The notes under the pieces were generated by a model. The model saw only the letters and a program-made list of their open reading frames with translations. It was not told the origin of the DNA and did not search any database. From the NCBI GenBank assembly GCA_964430305.1, contig CAYSEX010000015.1:1-43010 (forward strand): DNA of 43,010 nucleotides. Direction: 5' to 3'. The translations under genes were made by a program, and so were the position numbers. This DNA is from CAIZGX01 sp964430305. GTDB taxonomy: Bacteria > Bacteroidota > Bacteroidia > Flavobacteriales_D > Sanyastnellaceae. Of this stretch, positions 25,704 to 33,157 are shown one piece after another; position 1 is the stretch's first letter; each line of letters opens with the position of its first letter.

Positions 25704-26533
25704 AAGTCATCAAATAATCTTGTTTGATCGTTGTTCCGTCTTGTTTTTGCTCGTGATTCACCCATGCCAAAAAGTTCAACATGCTGATGCAATTGGTAGG
25801 TTGTAAAAGGTAAAAGTGGTTCGTCTAGAGGTTTGAGTAAATCACTTCCGTCTGCTTGTGGTGATTTGATTGCGGGTGATACGGCGTAGGCATTCAGTGA
25901 GAAGGTTGTGTTGGGATGCAGCATAGCCGTAATCTCGGAGAGCGAAGACGATTCACTCAACCAGGCGTCAATCTCCTCTGTTGAAATAATTACAGGACAT
26001 CTGGGATGCCCAATATGCTCTAAAACACCCGGTGGTGCAGCAGATGTTATGATGGCAAAGGAGTGGGTTTTCTCATGTGTTTGTGGATTCATCCATTCAT
26101 CGTAAACGCCAGCAAATGCCATGGGTATTTGACCATGGGTGGGAAAAACGCAATACGGCTTGGATAGCCCTTGAGAAGTTGAACCTTCAAAAAATGCATC
26201 TGCAATAACTACACAGCGTTTGCTTCGGATGGATTGTCTGAAGAAGGGCTTTTCAATGATTCCTTTGCCTCCTGTATATCTCCAATTGTTTTCTTGATTG
26301 TGGTCGCCTTCAGCACGTGCATTGATAACATATTTCTGTTTGTCGGCCCAAGCCGGGGTGAATCCAAAAGTGGAGTTGATGATCTCAGAGCGTTTCGCTT
26401 GTGTTATGATAAGTCCTTTTTTTCCTGCACCAATATTGGCAGAGCGAATAGGAGTTGTACCTGCTCCGAGTTCAACACGAAACGTGCGTTGAATTTCTTC
26501 TATTTTTGAAACAATGGCATATCGTCCACACAT
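25700..26533 (-). CDS. yedK: SRAP-domain protein (YedK/HMCES family), abasic-site crosslinking
   Basis: 277 residues. SRAP proteins form a thiazolidine crosslink through Cys2 with abasic sites in single-stranded DNA and so protect them from cleavage. The catalytic start MCGRYAIV is intact, with Cys at position 2 after Met removal. Other conserved parts are VINARAEGD (the family Asn), RCVVIADAFFE, MAFAGVYDEWMNP (family Glu) and IGHPRCPVIIST (family His). The C-terminal 40 residues, with basic stretch SRAKTRRNN and final LFDDL, extend beyond the core. It is translationally coupled to the downstream DnaE-type polymerase. A promoter-like element ends four bases before its ATG. Confidence 0.94.
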   Translation of the reverse strand: MCGRYAIVSKIEEIQRTFRVELGAGTTPIRSANIGAGKKGLIITQAKRSEIINSTFGFTPAWADKQKYVINARAEGDHNQENNWRYTGGKGIIEKPFFRQSIRSKRCVVIADAFFEGSTSQGLSKPYCVFPTHGQIPMAFAGVYDEWMNPQTHEKTHSFAIITSAAPPGVLEHIGHPRCPVIISTEEIDAWLSESSSLSEITAMLHPNTTFSLNAYAVSPAIKSPQADGSDLLKPLDEPLLPFTTYQLHQHVELFGMGESRAKTRRNNDQTRLFDDL

Positions 26534-26537
26534 GGTG

Positions 26538-26545
26538 CAAAGGTG
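26538..26545 (-). promoter_or_regulatory. candidate -7 element CACCTTTG for yedK-dnaE
   Basis: On the minus strand CACCTTTG ends four bases before the yedK ATG. It matches TAnnTTTG except for the first base. No -33 TTTG is visible at standard spacing, and I see no obvious LexA-like palindrome around it. It is supported mainly by the same four-base spacing seen at other genes here. Confidence 0.3.
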
Positions 26546-26566
26546 TACTGGTTCGTTGTAATGAAT

Positions 26567-27301
26567 TTACGAAGAAAATGTGTTAACGATTTGATTAAAA
26601 AAATCGTGTGCCATCATGGGTTTTTCAATGTGCCCCATGTGTCCGGATTGAAAAGCAATAACCGATTTTGCATGTGGAAGTTGTTCCCATTCTTTTTGCA
26701 TTCGGTCGAGTGGCAATACCTTATCATGGGTTCCTGCAAAATAGAAAAGGGGCAATTGCGTATGGTTTAGGAAATCAAATGAATCTTCACGTTGCCTCAT
26801 GGCTTCTAGGCAATTGATGGTTGTTTGAGTAGATATATTTTGAATAAAATGCAATTGTTTTTCAATCTCTTTTCTATGATTGTCTGGTTTGTGAAAAAGT
26901 CCATCTATGAGGTTCGAAGCATACAGTGCTTTGTGTTCTTTGGCTGCTTCAATAGCTCGCAGTCGATCTTGTTTTTTTAGTGTTGTATCGGCGTTGGCTG
27001 TTGAATGAAAAAGTACAATTCCGGCGGTAATTTCGGGCAACATTTTACCAAGTTCAAGCGCAACATATCCTCCCATGCTGTGTCCTACCCAAACTAATTT
27101 TTCATCTGGAAGAATTTCAATTTGGTTCAAAATGTCTTTTGCAAACTCATGTATCGTTGGTAATTCAATAAGTTGATCATTCCCGTGTCCCGCGATTAGA
27201 GGTTGCGAAGTTTTTTGATTTTGAAATTCCGATTGAATGATTTCATTCCACATGTTTGCGTTGCCAAGAAATCCGTGGATGAAAACGAAATGTATGCTCA
27301 T
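26567..27301 (-). CDS. alpha/beta-hydrolase fold protein
   Basis: 244 residues from the ATG at 27301. A longer frame begins at 27406 but would overlap the upstream gene by about 100 bases and adds sequence unlike the fold. The catalytic triad is visible: nucleophile Ser in WVGHSMGGYVALE (about 88), Asp in AGTHDKVLPLDRM (about 195) and His in SGHMGHIEKPMMAHDF (about 222). The oxyanion loop is HGFLGNANMWNE. This resembles BioH/MenH-type esterases, but the substrate cannot be read from sequence. It is last in the nadC-yihY-hydrolase run, two bases after the membrane protein gene. Confidence 0.85.
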   Translation of the reverse strand: MSIHFVFIHGFLGNANMWNEIIQSEFQNQKTSQPLIAGHGNDQLIELPTIHEFAKDILNQIEILPDEKLVWVGHSMGGYVALELGKMLPEITAGIVLFHSTANADTTLKKQDRLRAIEAAKEHKALYASNLIDGLFHKPDNHRKEIEKQLHFIQNISTQTTINCLEAMRQREDSFDFLNHTQLPLFYFAGTHDKVLPLDRMQKEWEQLPHAKSVIAFQSGHMGHIEKPMMAHDFFNQIVNTFSS

Positions 27302-27303
27302 GG

Positions 27304-28248
27304 TTAAATGCTTTGCTGTATCAATTGTTTGCGCATACTTGTCTTGCGAATTAAGACGTTCAAGTCGAATCCTACCAACAAAATAACCATGTTTACATTC
27401 ATCCAAATGAGAATAATCATCAGTGTTCCCAATGAGCCATATAACTTATCATACTGTGCGAAGTGGTCAAGAAAGAGACTGAAACCGAATGAACTTAATA
27501 GAAAGACGAGTGTAGTGAAAATGGATCCGGTGTTCCAAAACTTCCATTTTTTTCTCCAACGAACACTGAAGCCTGCGTTGTAGAGCAAACTAATGATGGT
27601 GTAGATCACTAAGATGGAAAAGAGCCATTGGAAAAACCGAAGAGCGTAAAAATTTATGTCTGTAGAAATGTAACCCGATGTATATAAATTTTGAATGGTC
27701 TCTTCGCCTATGGATTGAAAAGCGATGGATACAATGAGAAATAAGCCAAGAACAAACATGAGCGCGACAGAAATGATGCGAATGATAAATGGGTGAGGTG
27801 ATTCTTCAATGTGTTGACTTGCGTGAAAGGCCTGCATTATTGCATTGAGACTTGCAGATGAGTAGTATATCATCAATAAAAAACCAATGGATAAAAGTGT
27901 TGATTGTTTCTTGTTGAGCAAGTCATAAAGGGCTGATTCTATAAAAGAAAATGTTTGACCGGGTAAGATGCGTTGAAGCGATTCAAACACATCTTGTTGA
28001 AAATGTTCTACGGGTATAAAGGGGATAAGTGAAAATAAGGTGATGATACTCGGAAAGAATGCAAGGAAAATACGAAATGAAATACCGGAGGCACGCATAT
28101 TCGTGGAAACATTTGTGAACCCAAACCATAAAAAACGAACGATCATATAGAGGTTCATTCCCGCAAATCCGGGTACAATAATTTTTTCAAGTTTGTTTTG
28201 AATAGCTTGTTTTACAGATTTTAGCTTTTTGATGAAATTATTTTTCAT
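27304..28248 (-). CDS. YihY/BrkB (UPF0761) family inner-membrane protein
   Basis: 314 residues with about six membrane helices. The family signature region RASGISFRIFLAFFPSIITL near residues 50-70 matches YihY/virulence factor BrkB proteins (formerly linked to ribonuclease BN, an attribution later withdrawn). Other conserved parts are YYSSASLNAIMQAFHAS and LDHFAQYDKLYGSLGTLM. The family is thought to be a membrane transporter or channel, but its substrate is unknown. The C-terminus is basic. It overlaps the end of nadC by 11 bases, implying a common transcript. Confidence 0.88.
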   Translation of the reverse strand: MKNNFIKKLKSVKQAIQNKLEKIIVPGFAGMNLYMIVRFLWFGFTNVSTNMRASGISFRIFLAFFPSIITLFSLIPFIPVEHFQQDVFESLQRILPGQTFSFIESALYDLLNKKQSTLLSIGFLLMIYYSSASLNAIMQAFHASQHIEESPHPFIIRIISVALMFVLGLFLIVSIAFQSIGEETIQNLYTSGYISTDINFYALRFFQWLFSILVIYTIISLLYNAGFSVRWRKKWKFWNTGSIFTTLVFLLSSFGFSLFLDHFAQYDKLYGSLGTLMIILIWMNVNMVILLVGFDLNVLIRKTSMRKQLIQQSI

Positions 28249-29089
28249 GATAGGCTTTTAGACTTAAATCAAGACTTTTAATCTGATGTGTTAATGCGCC
28301 CATACTAATGAAGTCAACTCCTGTTTCTGCATAGGCCACAAAATTCGATTCGTTAATTCCACCAGAAGCTTCTGTTTGAATTTGACCACCCACAAGTTTA
28401 ACCGCCTCTTGAATCTGATTCACCGTAAAGTTGTCTAGCAAAACGCGGAAAGCTATGTTAGAATCGAGAATAAGTTGAACATCTTCAAGCGATCGAGCTT
28501 CAATCTCAACCGGAATTTGAAGGTTGTTTTCCAATAAATGTAATCGTATTTGTTCAATGGTTGAACGCATGTCTCCACAAAAATCAACATGATTGTCTTT
28601 CACCAAAATCATATCATAAAGAGCATATCTGTGATTCACTCCTCCTCCAATGCGAACCGCTTCTTTTTCGAAGTATCGGAAATTGGGAGTTGTTTTGCGT
28701 GTGTCCAAAATTTTACACGATGTATGGGCAATTTTTTGAGTTAACGCATTTGTTTTCGTTGCAATTCCACTCATGCGCTGCATAACATTCAATACCAATC
28801 TTTCTATACTGGTTATACTGCGACTGTTTCCGTGAAGAGTAAAGGCTATATCTCCCGAATGAACTACGCTTCCGTCATTTAATATGGAATTGAATTGTAA
28901 GTTTGAATCATAAAATTGAATGATGCGCTTTGCCTCTTCAACTCCCGCAATGATGCCATTTTCTTTGACTAATAGTTTAGCTGATCCGTGTGCATGTTCA
29001 GGTATGGTTGCAAGTGAAGTAACATCGCCCGATCCGATATCTTCGGCTATGGCTGCTTTCACCCAATCTTCAAAATGGAATAACTTCAT
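28238..29089 (-). CDS. nadC: nicotinate-nucleotide diphosphorylase (carboxylating)
   Basis: 283 residues. NadC condenses quinolinate with PRPP to nicotinate mononucleotide, releasing CO2, in de novo NAD synthesis. Family motifs are all present: EDIGSGDVTSLATIP, RLVLNVMQRMSGIAT, ILDTRKTTPNFR, RIGGGVNHRYALYDMILVKD with the Arg/His/Lys set that binds the diphosphate and carboxylates, then EIEARSLEDVQLIL and ASGGINESN. Length is normal. It is the first gene of a three-gene minus-strand run. A perfect -7 element ends four bases before its ATG. nadA and nadB are not in the window. Confidence 0.97.
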   Translation of the reverse strand: MKLFHFEDWVKAAIAEDIGSGDVTSLATIPEHAHGSAKLLVKENGIIAGVEEAKRIIQFYDSNLQFNSILNDGSVVHSGDIAFTLHGNSRSITSIERLVLNVMQRMSGIATKTNALTQKIAHTSCKILDTRKTTPNFRYFEKEAVRIGGGVNHRYALYDMILVKDNHVDFCGDMRSTIEQIRLHLLENNLQIPVEIEARSLEDVQLILDSNIAFRVLLDNFTVNQIQEAVKLVGGQIQTEASGGINESNFVAYAETGVDFISMGALTHQIKSLDLSLKAYHEK

Positions 29090-29093
29090 GATT

Positions 29094-29101
29094 CAAAGGT
29101 A
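29094..29101 (-). promoter_or_regulatory. candidate -7 element TACCTTTG for nadC
   Basis: On the minus strand TACCTTTG, a full TAnnTTTG match, ends four bases (aatc) before the nadC ATG. No -33 TTTG is seen at standard spacing. It faces the divergent element at 29119-29126. Confidence 0.4.
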
Positions 29102-29118
29102 AATTGAATTTGCTGTGT

Positions 29119-29126
29119 TACATTTA
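29119..29126 (+). promoter_or_regulatory. candidate -7 element TACATTTA for the M15 peptidase gene
   Basis: TACATTTA matches TAnnTTTG except for the last base and ends four bases (cttc) before the ATG at 29131. The intergenic region with divergent nadC is only 41 bases, so two leaderless promoters back to back are the simplest arrangement. Confidence 0.3.
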
Positions 29127-29130
29127 CTTC

Positions 29131-29889
29131 ATGATGAAGACCTTTTTTTTTCTTGGAGTATTTTTTTTGACTCAGATGACATGTGTTGCACAGAATTATT
29201 TCATTACCATCTATGAAAAAGATTTTTTATTGGGGAAAATAAGCTACGAGAATGATAGGCGTTTTGTGAAAATATCTGATGCTTATTCAGGAAAAGTAGG
29301 GACGGCTATGTATTTGTTAGAACCTACCTACCAAGCTTTCGTTAACATGTCTGATGCTGCGAAAAAGGATGGCGTTTCATTAAAAATTGTATCAGCGGGC
29401 AGAAATTTTCAAATGCAAAAAGGCATTTGGGAACGAAAATGGAATGCCCGAAGAGGAAATTTCAAATCTGACGAGGAGACAGCCTTAGATATTTTGAAAT
29501 TCAGCAGTATGCCGGGTACGTCACGTCACCATTGGGGAACGGATTTAGACATCAACTCGGTTGATCCGGCTTACTTTCAATCTGGAAAAGGTAAAAAAGA
29601 ATTGGAGTGGTTAGAGTTGAATGCCGGTAGGTTTGGTTTTTGCAAAACGTATAATGACAAAGCCTTGAATGGAAGAACTGGTTATAGTGAAGAGGATTGG
29701 CATTGGTCATTCTTGCCTTTGTCAATTGGAATCATGAAGCAATACACTGATGCAATTGAATTATCCGATATCACAGGCTTTTTAGGTTCGAATACCGCAA
29801 TGAAATTGAATGTAATTGATGTTTATGTGAAGGGTATAGCTTCTGATTGCTACACACTTCCACTCAACTATTTGTTTCAAGACAAATGA
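29131..29889 (+). CDS. M15 (VanY/DdcY-like) D-alanyl-D-alanine carboxypeptidase, secreted
   Basis: 252 residues from the ATG at 29131; another ATG follows at once, and an in-frame TTG at 29104 is unlikely. A signal peptide (KTFFFLGVFFLTQMTCVAQ) directs export. The LAS-type zinc peptidase core is clear: SAGRNFQMQKGIWERKW, then PGTSRHHWGTDLDINSVDP with the His and Asp ligands, and YSEEDWHWSFLPLS with the third His and the catalytic Glu/Asp region. Such enzymes trim the terminal D-Ala of peptidoglycan stems in the periplasm. The last 45 residues do not match anything I recognise. Nothing around it suggests vancomycin resistance; a routine cell-wall role is likely. Confidence 0.88.
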   Translation: MMKTFFFLGVFFLTQMTCVAQNYFITIYEKDFLLGKISYENDRRFVKISDAYSGKVGTAMYLLEPTYQAFVNMSDAAKKDGVSLKIVSAGRNFQMQKGIWERKWNARRGNFKSDEETALDILKFSSMPGTSRHHWGTDLDINSVDPAYFQSGKGKKELEWLELNAGRFGFCKTYNDKALNGRTGYSEEDWHWSFLPLSIGIMKQYTDAIELSDITGFLGSNTAMKLNVIDVYVKGIASDCYTLPLNYLFQDK

Positions 29890-29890
29890 G

Positions 29891-31183
29891 TTATTTCTCC
29901 TTGAAGAATTTTTTCAAATCCAATCCTAAATCTGTTCTGAAATACTTCCCTTTGTATTGAATGGTTTCAGCAGCTTCGTAGGAATAATTGAGGGCGTCAA
30001 AGATATTAGAACCATATGAAGTTGCAGCAATAACGCGTCCACCATTGGTAATCGTTTTTTGTCCAGATTTTTTCGTGCCCGCATGAAACAATAGACTTTC
30101 ACGTACGTCAGTTAAACCAGACATTTCTTTCCCTTTATCATAGTTTTCTGGGTAACCTTCTGATACCAGCATAACTGTTGCAGTTGATTTCATGTCAATG
30201 TTAATGTCACACTCACCTAGAGTTCTTGTAGTGACCCCTTCAAATAAATGAAGTAAGTCTGATTTAATTCGAGGAATAACAACTTCGGTCTCTGGATCAC
30301 CCATACGGCAATTGTATTCAATGACGTAGGGCTCGTTGCCAACTTTGATGAGTCCGAAAAATATGAATCCTTGATAGTCAATCTGATCAGCTTTCAAGCC
30401 TTTCATGGTTGGAATAATGACTTGCGTCTCTATTTTATCCATGAATTCTGGAGTGCAAAATGGAACCGGAGAAACAGCACCCATGCCCCCTGTATTTAAA
30501 CCCGTATCGCCTTCTCCAATGCGCTTATAGTCTTTGGCTTCAGGTAAAATTTTATAATTATTTCCGTCAGTCAGAATAAAAACGGAACATTCAACACCCT
30601 TTAAAAACTCCTCAATGACCACTGTGTTTCCAGCATTACCAAATTTATTATCGGTTAGCATGGCTTTCAATTCTTTCTTGGCTTTCGCTAGGTCTTCTAA
30701 AATAACTACACCTTTTCCTGCAGCAAGGCCTGATGCTTTTAGCACGTATGGTGCTTTTAAGGTTTCTAGATAGGCTTGACCTTCTTTCAATTGATTGGCT
30801 TGAAAACTTTGATATTTCGCAGTTGGAATGCCATGTCTGAGCATGAATTGCTTCGCGAAATCTTTGCTACCTTCTAGTTGTGCTGCCTGGGCATTTGGGC
30901 CAATAATGCCCACATTGTTAAGTTGCTTGTCCGATTTGAAAAAATCTACTATACCATGAACTAAAGGGTCTTCAGGGCCCACTACAACCATGTTTATTTG
31001 ATTATCTAAAACGAATTTTTTTACCGCTTTGAAGTCATTGGGGTCAAGAGAAACATTAGTAGCTACTTGCTCAGTGCCTGCATTTCCAGGGGCTACAAAC
31101 AAATTTTGAATGAGCGAACTTTGTGCTATTTTCCACGCAAAGGCGTGCTCTCTTCCTCCCGAACCTAAAATCAAAACATGCAT
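29891..31183 (-). CDS. purD: phosphoribosylamine-glycine ligase
   Basis: 430 residues from the ATG at 31183 (MHVLILGSGGREHAFAWK), which is the canonical PurD N-terminus; an in-frame extension to 31249 adds residues unlike the family. PurD is the ATP-grasp enzyme joining phosphoribosylamine to glycine in purine synthesis. Seen motifs: VVGPEDPLVHGIVDF, YVLKASGLAAGKGVVI, VVIEEFLKGVECSVF, GEGDTGLNTGGMGAVSP and EYNCRMGDPETEVV. It stands alone on the minus strand, divergent from the rimP operon and convergent on the peptidase gene with one base between stops. On the minus strand a TTTACTTTG about 20 bases upstream resembles, but does not fully match, a -7 element. Confidence 0.96.
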   Translation of the reverse strand: MHVLILGSGGREHAFAWKIAQSSLIQNLFVAPGNAGTEQVATNVSLDPNDFKAVKKFVLDNQINMVVVGPEDPLVHGIVDFFKSDKQLNNVGIIGPNAQAAQLEGSKDFAKQFMLRHGIPTAKYQSFQANQLKEGQAYLETLKAPYVLKASGLAAGKGVVILEDLAKAKKELKAMLTDNKFGNAGNTVVIEEFLKGVECSVFILTDGNNYKILPEAKDYKRIGEGDTGLNTGGMGAVSPVPFCTPEFMDKIETQVIIPTMKGLKADQIDYQGFIFFGLIKVGNEPYVIEYNCRMGDPETEVVIPRIKSDLLHLFEGVTTRTLGECDINIDMKSTATVMLVSEGYPENYDKGKEMSGLTDVRESLLFHAGTKKSGQKTITNGGRVIAATSYGSNIFDALNYSYEAAETIQYKGKYFRTDLGLDLKKFFKEK

Positions 31184-31274
31184 ACTCAAGTATTTTCTGC
31201 AAAGTAAATGGCAAGATGTTGCTTTGAAAAATTCATTTACTAACACCAAAGAACCTTGATTGGGTAGAAAGTTG

Positions 31275-31303
31275 TTTGATTTGTTGAAAAATGCCTATAT
31301 TTG
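31275..31303 (+). promoter_or_regulatory. candidate promoter of rimP-nusA-infB
   Basis: TTTG at 31275-31278 and TATATTTG at 31296-31303, separated by 17 bases, fit the bacteroidotal consensus for both elements (-33 TTTG/TTG and -7 TAnnTTTG). A TTG at 31272-31274 with a 21-base spacer is an alternative -33. Transcription would start near 31308, leaving a leader of about 55 bases before rimP. This is the best two-element promoter match I found in the window. Confidence 0.65.
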
Positions 31304-31330
31304 CAGAGCGATTTTTCAAAACGATTAAGC

Positions 31331-31358
31331 AGAGGGGAATGAAGCCCCTCTTTTTTTT
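31331..31358 (+). terminator. terminator-shaped leader hairpin before rimP, candidate attenuator
   Basis: AGAGGGG (31331-31337) pairs perfectly with CCCCTCT (31345-31351) around a seven-base loop, followed by eight T to 31358, only four bases before the rimP ATG at 31363. The hairpin lies downstream of the predicted promoter and points along the rimP transcript, so it cannot be the purD terminator (purD is on the other strand and reads away). Confidence 0.7.
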
Positions 31359-31362
31359 GGAT

Positions 31363-31830
31363 ATGATTACAATTGAGCAAATAGAAAAGCTTGTCTTGGA
31401 GAAGATAGAAGGAACATCTCTTTTTCTTGTAGAAGTGAAGGTGCGCCCGGGAAATGCCATTGAAATTGCGCTTGATGGTGATCAGGGATTGACCGTGGAA
31501 GAGTGTAAAAAAGTGAGTCGCCACGTGGAATCTGCATTTGACAGAGAGGTAGAAGATTTTTCTTTGGAAGTTTCTTCTCCCGGGGTTGGAAAACCGCTAC
31601 TGGTTCGGAGACAATTCTACAAGAATATTGGTAGAACGGTGAAGGTGAAAACCAATGACCAATTGAAATTTGAAGGGGAGCTTGTAGCTGTTACTGAAGA
31701 AGGAATTGAAATAACCTATGAAGAGAAAGAGGCGGTTCCAGGAAAAAAGACCAAACAGTGGGTAGAAAAGAAACAAAACATACCATTTAATAACTTAAAA
31801 GAAACCAAAGTAGTCGTTCGTTTTAACTAA
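31363..31830 (+). CDS. rimP: ribosome maturation factor RimP
   Basis: 155 residues from the ATG at 31363 (MITIEQIEKLVLEKIEGTS). An open frame continues upstream to 31291, but it would be encoded by the promoter and hairpin, so the later start is strongly preferred. RimP helps assemble the 30S subunit. The N-terminal domain has LFLVEVKVRPGNAIEIALDG and the conserved DFSLEVSSPGVGKPL; the C-terminal SH3-like domain spans about 85-155 with KVKTNDQLKFEGELVAV. Order rimP-nusA-infB is conserved across bacteria. The gene is 10 bases before nusA. Confidence 0.94.
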   Translation: MITIEQIEKLVLEKIEGTSLFLVEVKVRPGNAIEIALDGDQGLTVEECKKVSRHVESAFDREVEDFSLEVSSPGVGKPLLVRRQFYKNIGRTVKVKTNDQLKFEGELVAVTEEGIEITYEEKEAVPGKKTKQWVEKKQNIPFNNLKETKVVVRFN

Positions 31831-31840
31831 CCTTGCACGT

Positions 31841-33076
31841 ATGAAAGGATTAAATTTAATTGATTCGTTTGCGGACTTTAAAGAGTTCAAAAACATTGAT
31901 CGGGAGACCGTCACAAACATTTTAGCTGATATGTTCAGAACAATGATTCTGAAACGTTGGGGTGCTGAAGATGGATTTGATATTATCATTAACGCTGAGC
32001 GTGGTGACTTAGAAATATGGAGAACGCGAAAAGTAGTTCCAGACGGTGAATTGGATGACGAAGTAGCGGAGATAGAAGTGAGTATGGCTCGTAAGATTGT
32101 TGATGATCTTGAGGTTGGTGAAGAGCTTATTGAAGAAATTAAAATTGAAGATTTCGGAAGAAGAAATATTATGTCGATGGGCCAAATTCTGAAAAACAGA
32201 ATTTTGGAACTTGAAAAAGACCATATCTATCAGAAGTACAAAGAGCGTATCGGTGAAATTATTACCGGTGAAGTTTACCAAGTATGGAAAAGAGAGATTT
32301 TGGTTCTTGATGATGAGAACAATGAGTTGATTCTTCCAAAAGATCAGCAAATCCCTTCTGATTTTTACAAAAAGGGTGATACCATTAAGGCTGTAGTTTA
32401 CCGTGTAGATCTGCGTAACAACAATCCGCAAATTATTCTTTCTAGAACGGCTCCAGAGTTCTTAGAGAAATTGTTTGAGCAAGAAGTTCCAGAGGTTTTT
32501 GATGGTCTCATTACAATTAAGAAAATTGTTCGCGAACCGGGTGAGCGTGCAAAAGTTGCAGTGGAGAGTTATGATGATCGTATTGATCCTGTTGGTGCAT
32601 GTGTAGGAATGAAGGGCTCTCGTATTCACGGGATTGTTCGTGAATTGCGTAACGAAAACATTGATGTAATTCATTACACAACAAATGAGAATTTATACAT
32701 CTCGAGAGCGTTAGCGCCAGCTAAAATCTCAAGTATGAATTTAGATAAAGAAAATTTGAAGGCCGACGTATTCTTGAAGCCAGACCAAGTTTCTCTTGCT
32801 ATTGGTAAAGGTGGTCACAACATTCGTTTGGCCGGTAGATTGTGTGGATTTGAAATTGATGTCTACAGGGAGACCGATGTGGATATTGACGATGTTGACT
32901 TGGAAGAATTTGGCGATGAAATCGATAGCTGGATTATCGATGAGTTGAAAGCCATTGGTTGTGAAACTGCTCGTTCAGTTCTCGATATTTCTCGTGATGA
33001 TTTGGTTGAAAGAACAGATCTTGAAGAGGAAACCATTGACGAAGTATTAAGCATTCTAAAAGCCGAGTTCGAATAA
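31841..33076 (+). CDS. nusA: transcription termination/antitermination factor NusA
   Basis: 411 residues. NusA binds RNA polymerase and modulates pausing, termination and antitermination. Domains in order: N-terminal RNA-polymerase-binding domain (about 1-130), S1 (about 135-200, with GEIITGEVYQVWKREI), KH1 (about 230-300, VDPVGACVGMKGSRI in form DPVGACVGMKGSRIHGI) and KH2 (VSLAIGKGGHNIRLAGRLCG, about 310-345). A short acidic segment and a C-terminal helix-hairpin-helix-like region (DELKAIGCETARSVLD) follow; there are no long acidic repeats. Being in an operon with an apparent leader terminator makes autoregulation plausible. Confidence 0.97.
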   Translation: MKGLNLIDSFADFKEFKNIDRETVTNILADMFRTMILKRWGAEDGFDIIINAERGDLEIWRTRKVVPDGELDDEVAEIEVSMARKIVDDLEVGEELIEEIKIEDFGRRNIMSMGQILKNRILELEKDHIYQKYKERIGEIITGEVYQVWKREILVLDDENNELILPKDQQIPSDFYKKGDTIKAVVYRVDLRNNNPQIILSRTAPEFLEKLFEQEVPEVFDGLITIKKIVREPGERAKVAVESYDDRIDPVGACVGMKGSRIHGIVRELRNENIDVIHYTTNENLYISRALAPAKISSMNLDKENLKADVFLKPDQVSLAIGKGGHNIRLAGRLCGFEIDVYRETDVDIDDVDLEEFGDEIDSWIIDELKAIGCETARSVLDISRDDLVERTDLEEETIDEVLSILKAEFE

Positions 33077-33157
33077 CAGCTATTGACAGAAGTGAGCTAG
33101 AAGGAAGTAAGCAAACTTCGGTTATCAGTAAATGTTAAATTCAACAAGGAAAAATAT

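Noticed and set aside
27302..27406. N-terminal extension of the alpha/beta hydrolase
   Set aside because: It would overlap the YihY coding region by about 100 bases and precede the normal first beta strand.
31184..31249. N-terminal extension of PurD
   Set aside because: PurD begins canonically at MHVLILGSGGREHA; the upstream residues do not fit.
31291..31362. N-terminal extension of RimP from 31291
   Set aside because: The extension would be encoded by the promoter and terminator hairpin and has no resemblance to RimP.
31828..31835. TAACCTTG five bases before the nusA ATG
   Set aside because: It has one mismatch, different spacing, and lies within the rimP-nusA operon overlapping the rimP end, where an extra promoter is not needed.
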